Shown piece after piece: positions 59,061 to 64,000 of a DNA stretch of 64,000 nucleotides. The position numbers were made by a program, and so were the translations under genes. How positions within the stretch are numbered: the first letter of the stretch is position 1; the number at the start of each line of letters is the position of its first letter. Source of the stretch: Leptospiraceae bacterium (GTDB lineage Bacteria > Spirochaetota > Leptospiria > Turneriellales > Turneriellaceae); the NCBI GenBank assembly GCA_025055765.1, contig JANWWS010000049.1, positions 1 to 64,000 of the forward strand, read 5' to 3'. Under the pieces are notes generated by a model, which saw only the letters and a list, made by a program, of their open reading frames with translations, ran no database searches and had not been told where the DNA came from.

Positions 59061-60641
59061 ATGAAGGTTGAAGCACTGTGGGAATATCCGTCTGTCCCAG
59101 GGAAAACAGAAAGTTTAAACCACCTTTTGATAAGGTTAAGTTCTCCTCCCGATTTGGGACAGAAAAACCGGCTTCCTGTTGTGGTAATTCTCGTACTTGA
59201 CCGCTCCTGGTCCATGAAAGGTGACAAGCTTAAGGCTACCCTAGATGCCGCAAGTAGTTTTGTCAACTGGCTAACCCGCTATGACTATATTGGTGTGGTT
59301 GCCTATGGCTCCGATGTGCGGGTTGTGCAGCCTGTGGTGCGCCTTGGCGAAAAAGCGTCTATTGTCAACCGAATCCAGACACTTACAGCGGAAGGTTCAA
59401 CAAACCTCAGTGGGGGCTGGCTTCAGGGACTTAAAATGGCCCAAGAAATTCAAAAAGAAATTGGACCATGCGTTCGCCGGGTGCTTCTCTTAACCGACGG
59501 AAATGCAAACTTGGGCATTGTGGATCCAGAACAATTACGTCAAATTGCGGAAAACCACAAGGAAATGGGGATTTCCACAACAACTATTGGCTTTGGCACT
59601 GATTTCAACGAAATGGTGCTTAAAGACATTGCTCAGGCGGGTCATGGAAATTTTTATTTTATTGAGTCCCCAGAGGAAACCTCAGAGGTATTTTTTAAAG
59701 AATTTGGTGAGGTAGGCTCTCTTTACGCACAGACAACGGAGCTAAAGATTAAATTTCCGCCACAAGTACGCTTTCTTGAGCTTTTGACGGACGCACCTCA
59801 TCATTACCAGGACCAAGAACTACAAATTGAGGTGGGGGATATGCGCTCGGATGACCAGCGCACATTTGTCATGGAAACAGCTGTGCATCCTGAAGAAGAA
59901 AATTTGGAGCTCGACATTGAGCTAAACTATTATGAGGTCACCCAAAACATGGCGCTCAGAGATACTCGAACTCGGATTACATTACCAGTTGGTCAAGAAT
60001 CATCTCCCAATCCGGAAGTTACTTCAGAAATTGCCATTGCCTGGGCTGGCAAAACCATGATGCAGGCCGCTAAAATGGCGGAAACAGATGTTACGGGGGC
60101 TCTCGAGCTCTTAAATAATATGGTGCAACGTCTATACGAGGCAAAGACGGCCCAAAATGCCGAGGTTATGAGTTCTTTGATTATGCGCCTCGAAGAGATG
60201 CAAAAGCGTCTCAGAGAAGACAGCAATTTAGGGCGTAAATTCCTTGTAGCAGGCGGCTTTACCCTCTATCAAGACAAAGGAGATTTTCTACCGTTTCGCG
60301 ACATTGAGATGCACGACCGCATACACGAACTAAGCCACAAGGGTGATTTAGATTTGTATAATTCCCCTGAGTTACGCCAAAATGTTTACAACAAAATGCT
60401 TGAGGGCTACCGCTATTTCATTTTCGATATGTCGGAAGTCAGCTATGTGGATTCCTCCGCGGTGGGAGCTCTCATACAAGCAGCTAGCTGGGTAAACCGT
60501 CGGGGAGGGCTCTTTGTGGTGGCTAATTTAACCTCGACTGTGGAAAAACTCTTCCAGATGACCCGGCTCAATACTTTCATACCAGTTGCTGAATCCGTGA
60601 ACGAGGCCAAGCAGATGATTGAAGCAAGACAACGCCGCTAG
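59061..60641 (+). CDS. VWA-domain protein fused to a C-terminal STAS domain
   Basis: 526 residues, no signal peptide or TM helix, so cytoplasmic. Residues about 30-215 form a von Willebrand A domain with an intact MIDAS: VLDRSWSMKGD (D-x-S-x-S) near 46, TLTAEGSTNLSGGW near 108 and LLTDGNANLG near 146. A beta-sandwich region (about 220-320), as in VWA-containing calcium-activated channel homologues, and a helical linker (330-400) follow. The last 115 residues are a STAS domain: SHKGDLDLYNSPELRQ, FDMSEVSYVDSSAVGALIQA near 455 with the DSS phosphorylation motif, and TSTVEKLFQMTRLN near 495. I know no described protein of this architecture. It suggests a partner-switching or signalling scaffold. 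Confidence 0.9.
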   Translation: MKVEALWEYPSVPGKTESLNHLLIRLSSPPDLGQKNRLPVVVILVLDRSWSMKGDKLKATLDAASSFVNWLTRYDYIGVVAYGSDVRVVQPVVRLGEKASIVNRIQTLTAEGSTNLSGGWLQGLKMAQEIQKEIGPCVRRVLLLTDGNANLGIVDPEQLRQIAENHKEMGISTTTIGFGTDFNEMVLKDIAQAGHGNFYFIESPEETSEVFFKEFGEVGSLYAQTTELKIKFPPQVRFLELLTDAPHHYQDQELQIEVGDMRSDDQRTFVMETAVHPEEENLELDIELNYYEVTQNMALRDTRTRITLPVGQESSPNPEVTSEIAIAWAGKTMMQAAKMAETDVTGALELLNNMVQRLYEAKTAQNAEVMSSLIMRLEEMQKRLREDSNLGRKFLVAGGFTLYQDKGDFLPFRDIEMHDRIHELSHKGDLDLYNSPELRQNVYNKMLEGYRYFIFDMSEVSYVDSSAVGALIQAASWVNRRGGLFVVANLTSTVEKLFQMTRLNTFIPVAESVNEAKQMIEARQRR

Positions 60642-61198
60642 TTTTGCTCTTTCCACTTAATGCTACAGCCAACACAGGGTTTCTGTATTTCAGGGGGGGA
60701 TTTCCCCTCTAGTAGAGAGTCTAAGGCCAAGCGCAGAGACGCACCGGTTATAGGAACATTATTGCCTGGCCTCGCATCATCAAGTTGGCCATGATAGTAT
60801 AGTCTTAGATAGCCATCAAAAACAAAAATATCGGGGGTACAGGCGGCCTGGTAGTCGCGCGCAACCTCCTGTGTTTCATCGTAAAAATATGGGAAAGGAA
60901 ATCCAAATTCCTGGGCCACCTGCTTCATTTTTTCTGGGGAATCCTCGGGATAGCGCTCTACATCATTAGAACTTATGGCGGCAAAACCAATTCCCTTCGG
61001 CATGTAATCTTGGGCAACTTTTACAAGCTCCTGGCGTACATGAATCACATAGGGGCAATGATTACAGATAAAATAAATGACCATGCCCTTAGGACCGCGT
61101 ACGTGGTTCATAGTATACTTTATCCCCGAAACCACATCCCGAAGACAAAAATAAGGAGCGATTGTTCCCAAAGGTAGGCTTTTGGATTCTACCGCCAT
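60638..61198 (-). CDS. Thioredoxin-fold (redoxin/peroxiredoxin-like) protein
   Basis: 186 residues. The active-site motif is FICNHCPYVIHV near residue 44 (C-x-x-C, CNHC), preceded by an AhpC/TSA-like N-terminus (LGTIAPYFCLRDVVSG). Further features are AISSNDVERYPEDSPEKM and FDGYLRLYYHGQLDDARPG; two Cys pairs (QKPCVGCSIKW) lie at the C-terminus. This family of thioredoxin-like proteins acts as thiol oxidoreductases of unknown substrate. There is no signal peptide. It follows the aldo-keto reductase gene on the minus strand by one base, so they form one operon. The convergent VWA-STAS gene overlaps by 4 bases. Confidence 0.9.
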   Translation of the reverse strand: MAVESKSLPLGTIAPYFCLRDVVSGIKYTMNHVRGPKGMVIYFICNHCPYVIHVRQELVKVAQDYMPKGIGFAAISSNDVERYPEDSPEKMKQVAQEFGFPFPYFYDETQEVARDYQAACTPDIFVFDGYLRLYYHGQLDDARPGNNVPITGASLRLALDSLLEGKSPPEIQKPCVGCSIKWKEQN

Positions 61199-61199
61199 A

Positions 61200-62234
61200 T
61201 TAATAGGGCATAGGGTACTGCCGCCTTACCTGGAGAATCCCTTTCTCTATTTCCGGTGTCAAGCTAATTCTCACGGCCGACAAATTTTCCTTCAGCTGCT
61301 CTAAGGAGGTTGCCCCAATGATAGCACTTGTCACAAAAGGCCGCGACAATACAAATGCCAGAGCTAGCTGCACCAAACTCATGCCATGCTCTTCAGCTAA
61401 TTTTTTATAGGCATCTACAGCTGCATGGGCTTGGGGAGTATTTCGATGGTTGAATTTTTTTTGAATAGCCCAACGACTTCCTGGTGGTATTTGCCCGTGG
61501 GCATACTTTCCTGTTAAAAGACCGGTAGCTAAAGGAGACCATGCTAAAAGCCCAATATTTTCTCGCAGAGAAATCTCGGCAAGATCACTGTCGTGTAAGC
61601 GGTAGAGTAGGCTGTATTCGTTTTGAATACTCACCATGCGCGGCAAATCATGTTTCTCGGCTAGCTGGAGGTAAGTCATGATTCCCCAAGCAGTTTCATT
61701 GGAAAGACCAATTTCGCGGATTTTTCCTTCTTTTTTAAGGTCCTTTAAGGTATGCAAAACCTCTAAAAAGTTTTCCTTTTCCTGCTGCGTATTTGTTTTC
61801 CCTGGCTCATAGTGCCATAGCTGGCCAAAATGGTATGAGCCTCGGTTTGGCCAGTGGAGTTGGTAGAGATCAATGTAATCCGTCTGGAGTCTACGAAGAG
61901 AGCCTTCTAGTGCCAGGCGGATGTTTTTCGCATTAATGGGCTCTCCGTTGCGTATGTACTTTACTCCAGGTCCTGCCACTTTGGTCGCTATGATTAGCTT
62001 ATCCCGCCCTCCATAGCGACAGAGGTAGTTGCCAATAATGGTCTCTGTCTTGCCATAGGTCTCTGCCGAGGGCGGCACTGCGTACATTTCCGCTGTATCT
62101 AGGAAGTTAACACCGTGTTCTCGTGCCAATTGTATTTGGGCAAAGGCATCTGCCTCACTGTTCTGAAGCCCCCAGGTCATGGTTCCAAGACAGATTTCCG
62201 ACACTTCGAGGCTGCCTAGCTTCTTTTTCTTCAT
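61200..62234 (-). CDS. NADP(H)-dependent aldo-keto reductase (Tas-like)
   Basis: 344 residues, (alpha/beta)8 barrel. Visible are LGLxTMTWG-type start (SEICLGTMTWGLQNSE near 12), NFLDTAEMYAVPPSAETYGK near 44-63 (catalytic Asp and Tyr), KLIIATKVAG near 77 (Lys), DYIDLYQLHWPN near 117 (His), and the NADP-binding region AIIGATSLEQLKENL near 314. It resembles E. coli Tas, including the insertion FGQLWHYEPGKTNTQQ. It reduces carbonyls; the physiological substrate is unknown. It starts a two-gene operon with the thioredoxin-like gene. Confidence 0.95.
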   Translation of the reverse strand: MKKKKLGSLEVSEICLGTMTWGLQNSEADAFAQIQLAREHGVNFLDTAEMYAVPPSAETYGKTETIIGNYLCRYGGRDKLIIATKVAGPGVKYIRNGEPINAKNIRLALEGSLRRLQTDYIDLYQLHWPNRGSYHFGQLWHYEPGKTNTQQEKENFLEVLHTLKDLKKEGKIREIGLSNETAWGIMTYLQLAEKHDLPRMVSIQNEYSLLYRLHDSDLAEISLRENIGLLAWSPLATGLLTGKYAHGQIPPGSRWAIQKKFNHRNTPQAHAAVDAYKKLAEEHGMSLVQLALAFVLSRPFVTSAIIGATSLEQLKENLSAVRISLTPEIEKGILQVRRQYPMPY

Positions 62235-62411
62235 GGAGTAATGTCTTGGCAGAGAAAATGCGCTACGCCATCAATAAAAAACTTACGTTCAAATACTCTT
62301 CGCTCATGGTCAAAAAGCCAAAAAGAGTTGACTGTGCGGTCTAATAGCCGGCTATGGGTTAGAAAGGGTTGGCAAAAAAGCTAGCCTAGGAGGGCAAATA
62401 GGAGAAAAGTT

Positions 62412-62879
62412 ATGAAAGTCTCGAGTTATTTTGTTTGTGTTGGACTGGCCCTAGTCTTTGTGGCTTGTGGCCAAAGTGCATCGTCCAAATCACAGTTAAA
62501 GGGTGAGTTAGACGACTTTGTATCGGAAAAATGGCTTGATGAGAATACTTTTCAGGTTCGCGCCATAGGTGCACCCGCACCTGATGCGAAGGGCTTTGTA
62601 AGAAGGCGCACACAGGCAGAAGAAGCGGCGCTCTTGGCAGCTCAAAAAAGGGTCATCGAACTTTGTGTGGGTGCTGAAATCAAGGGTGCTTCTGGTGCCG
62701 AAAGTGGCGAAGCCACAGGTGTTGTTATTACCAAGGAATTTGAGGGCATTGTGAAAGGTGGCCAGATTGTACGCAAAACCTTTGACCAAGATGACAACTG
62801 TGAGATTACTTACCGAGTACAATCTAAGGGTCTAAAAAAGCAATGTGAAACCATGGCCGCAAAAAAGGACTTTCGGTAA
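62412..62879 (+). CDS. LPP20-like lipoprotein
   Basis: 155 residues, leader MKVSSYFVCVGLALVFVACGQ with a good lipobox Cys near residue 19 and a ribosome-binding site (GGAGAAAAG). The mature part has the pattern of LPP20/FlgP-type small secreted lipoproteins: FQVRAIGAPAPDAKGF near 55, RTQAEEAALLAAQKRVIEL near 72-90 (a typical A-rich amphipathic helix), and GQIVRKTFDQDDNCEITYRV near 120-139. It is probably on the outer membrane; in other bacteria such lipoproteins are linked to flagella or adhesion. A GC-rich hairpin follows. Confidence 0.82.
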   Translation: MKVSSYFVCVGLALVFVACGQSASSKSQLKGELDDFVSEKWLDENTFQVRAIGAPAPDAKGFVRRRTQAEEAALLAAQKRVIELCVGAEIKGASGAESGEATGVVITKEFEGIVKGGQIVRKTFDQDDNCEITYRVQSKGLKKQCETMAAKKDFR

Positions 62880-62888
62880 TTTTTTGGG

Positions 62889-62907
62889 GCGGGGGAGAAT
62901 CCCCCGC
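62889..62907. terminator. GC-rich hairpin between convergent genes
   Basis: GCGGGGG, loop AGAAT, CCCCCGC form a perfect 7-bp stem between the LPP20-like stop (62879) and the PmbA-like stop (62907), so it probably terminates one or both transcripts. No run of T follows on either strand; the T-run lies before it on the plus strand. Confidence 0.45.
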
Positions 62908-64000
62908 TACGCAGCTAGAAAAAATCCGTTTATCAGAAGATCGGGAACCTTAAAGGAGGAGAAGGAGTTATCGTAGTGCTGCGATATTCCCTCGATGGCA
63001 TATAGAACATCAAAGAAATTGCCACTTAGGGTTATTTGATCTACCGGGTGCATTATCTGCCCATTTTCTAAAAGAAAACCCTGTGCCCCAATCGATATTT
63101 CGCCTGAAACGGCAGAGCAGCTAGCTGAGCCTTCTAGTTTTTCAATCTGAACAAGGCGGGGGTAGGCTTGCTGCAGCTCGCTTAGGCTGTGGGGGCCAAG
63201 GGGCACCACAAAATTCATAAAGGTAGTCGCAATCCTTCCATTAGCCCCTCGTGTCGCATTCCCTGTGGGGGAGACATTTTCTTTCATTGCCGATTCTAAA
63301 TGGTATAAAAATGACAAAAGAACTCCTTTTTCAACAACCGCAATCCTTTGGGTAGCAACCCCCTCCCCATCAAATGGCAGAGAACCAGGCTCTCCTGGAA
63401 GATGGGGGTCACTGTAGAGGGAAAAAAGAGGCGAGGCTATGTTTTCACCAAGCTTTCCCTTGAGTCGGGATTTCCCCTTTTGTACCATATCCGCAAAAAA
63501 AACACTGGCATAAATGGCCAAAAGTTCTTGTGCTACATGACTACGCAGAAGAACAGGGTATTTTCCGGAGGGGATGCTTCTTGCTCCTAGAAGGCCAAGA
63601 GCACGCCGCCCCGCCTCTTGCACAATTTGGGAAGCATCAAACTCAAAGCGCCGCGCTCCTGTGCTATAATAGCCCAACTTGCGGGATTTTTCTTCCGCTG
63701 CAAGTACCCCTAAACCACCATAGACCGCTCCTCGAACATAGTTATAAGCATGACCCAAACTATTTTGAAAAAAGACCTCATCCTTCGATTTAGCACAGTA
63801 TAGATAGGGAACATTAATAATCCTTTGATCTAAGCCATAGCTTAGATCTTCCATTTCGCGGCAAAATTCAATCATGGTCTTAAACTCAAGCTGCTCTAAA
63901 GAAGGATCATAAAGTTCGAGCTCTGCCGATATAGCACTTTGTGGTTCGGCAAGCTTCAGAGCAAGCTTGTCGGCAAGTTCACTATTGGCAAGAGCCGACT
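62907..64000 (-). CDS. TldD/PmbA (TldE-like) family protein, N-terminus beyond the window
   Basis: The minus-strand frame is open from the stop at 62907 to the right edge (first visible residues SALANSELADKLALKLAEP), so the N-terminus is missing and an internal Met at 63875 is not the start. Motifs such as KYPVLLRSHVAQELLAIYASVFFAD, LPGEPGSLPFDGEGV-like, GNATRGANGRIATTF and SCSAVSGEISIGAQGFLLENG (read in pieces) match the metalloprotease-like TldD/PmbA family; the His of the HExxxH motif of TldD is not seen, so this is the TldE-type. With TldD it processes peptides such as microcins or modification-related precursors. A TldD partner may lie to the right. Confidence 0.85.
   Translation of the reverse strand, partial: SALANSELADKLALKLAEPQSAISAELELYDPSLEQLEFKTMIEFCREMEDLSYGLDQRIINVPYLYCAKSKDEVFFQNSLGHAYNYVRGAVYGGLGVLAAEEKSRKLGYYSTGARRFEFDASQIVQEAGRRALGLLGARSIPSGKYPVLLRSHVAQELLAIYASVFFADMVQKGKSRLKGKLGENIASPLFSLYSDPHLPGEPGSLPFDGEGVATQRIAVVEKGVLLSFLYHLESAMKENVSPTGNATRGANGRIATTFMNFVVPLGPHSLSELQQAYPRLVQIEKLEGSASCSAVSGEISIGAQGFLLENGQIMHPVDQITLSGNFFDVLYAIEGISQHYDNSFSSFKVPDLLINGFFLAA

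Overview
The window is a gene-dense stretch of a Gram-negative (diderm) bacterial chromosome of medium GC. I judge a Leptospira-like spirochaete (Leptospirales or a free-living relative) most likely. The sequence shows many short lipoproteins with relaxed lipoboxes (Phe, Tyr, Ser or Ala before the Cys), a Kdo transferase (so LPS is made), a 7TMR-DISM class III adenylate cyclase, PilZ proteins, a fatty-acid desaturase and an acyl-CoA dehydrogenase, and a PASTA-rpe-gltX cluster. The assignment is inferred from gene content; there is no rRNA or tRNA in the window to test it.

Layout. 1-656: start of a type I restriction-modification methylase that runs off the left edge. 0.9-3.8 kb (+): acyl-CoA dehydrogenase, queF, CPBP protease. 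3.8-5.1 kb (-): Spy/CpxP-like periplasmic protein, ECF sigma factor and a small one-TM protein, behind an ECF-type promoter; this resembles a CnrYXH-type envelope or metal sensing system. 5.2-10 kb: YceI lipoprotein, then a tightly overlapping minus-strand operon purD / unknown / TraB / secreted nuclease. 10-12.6 kb: a putative outer-membrane protein, an OmpA-like lipoprotein and a decayed minus-strand gene not visible as one ORF. 12.8-14.8 kb (+): a secreted protein and a FolK-PanB fusion. 14.8-19.4 kb (-): PASTA, rpe, gltX, RsbW-like ATPase, trmB. 19.4-20.1 kb: intergenic region with dyad repeats. 20-24.6 kb (-): a membrane-tethered glycoside-hydrolase-like protein with eight extra TM helices, and an FG-GAP lipoprotein with near-identical 249-bp repeats.

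24.8-26.9 kb: DoxX-like protein; STAS-pyrF-NRDE operon. 27-30 kb (+): two lipoproteins, NamZ-like muramidase and GDPD phosphodiesterase. 30-33.9 kb (-): adenylate cyclase, unknown protein, PQQ-type sugar dehydrogenase. 34-38 kb: UPF0102 protein, desaturase, BFD-like ferredoxin with a Fur-box-like site, lipoprotein and NSS transporter. 38-45.5 kb: YhaM-type nuclease, dnaN-recF-Lgt-like operon, alpha-galactosidase, MFS transporter. 45.5-52.9 kb: YifB/ComM ATPase, two PilZ proteins, LEA2-like lipoprotein, HEAT-repeat lipoprotein. 52.9-56.5 kb: two tandem GDSL paralogues and a patatin. 56.4-59 kb (-): pdhA, acylphosphatase, waaA. 59-64 kb: a VWA-STAS fusion, thioredoxin-like protein, aldo-keto reductase, LPP20-like lipoprotein and a PmbA-like protein running off the right edge.

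The most unusual items are the Spy/ECF/one-TM trio with its own candidate promoter, the VWA-STAS fusion (with a separate STAS protein and an RsbW-like kinase elsewhere in the window, suggesting partner switching), the FolK-PanB fusion, the glycosidase-like membrane protein, and an Lgt-family protein that has lost canonical Lgt residues. All functions are read from motifs by eye; no database search or computation was run.
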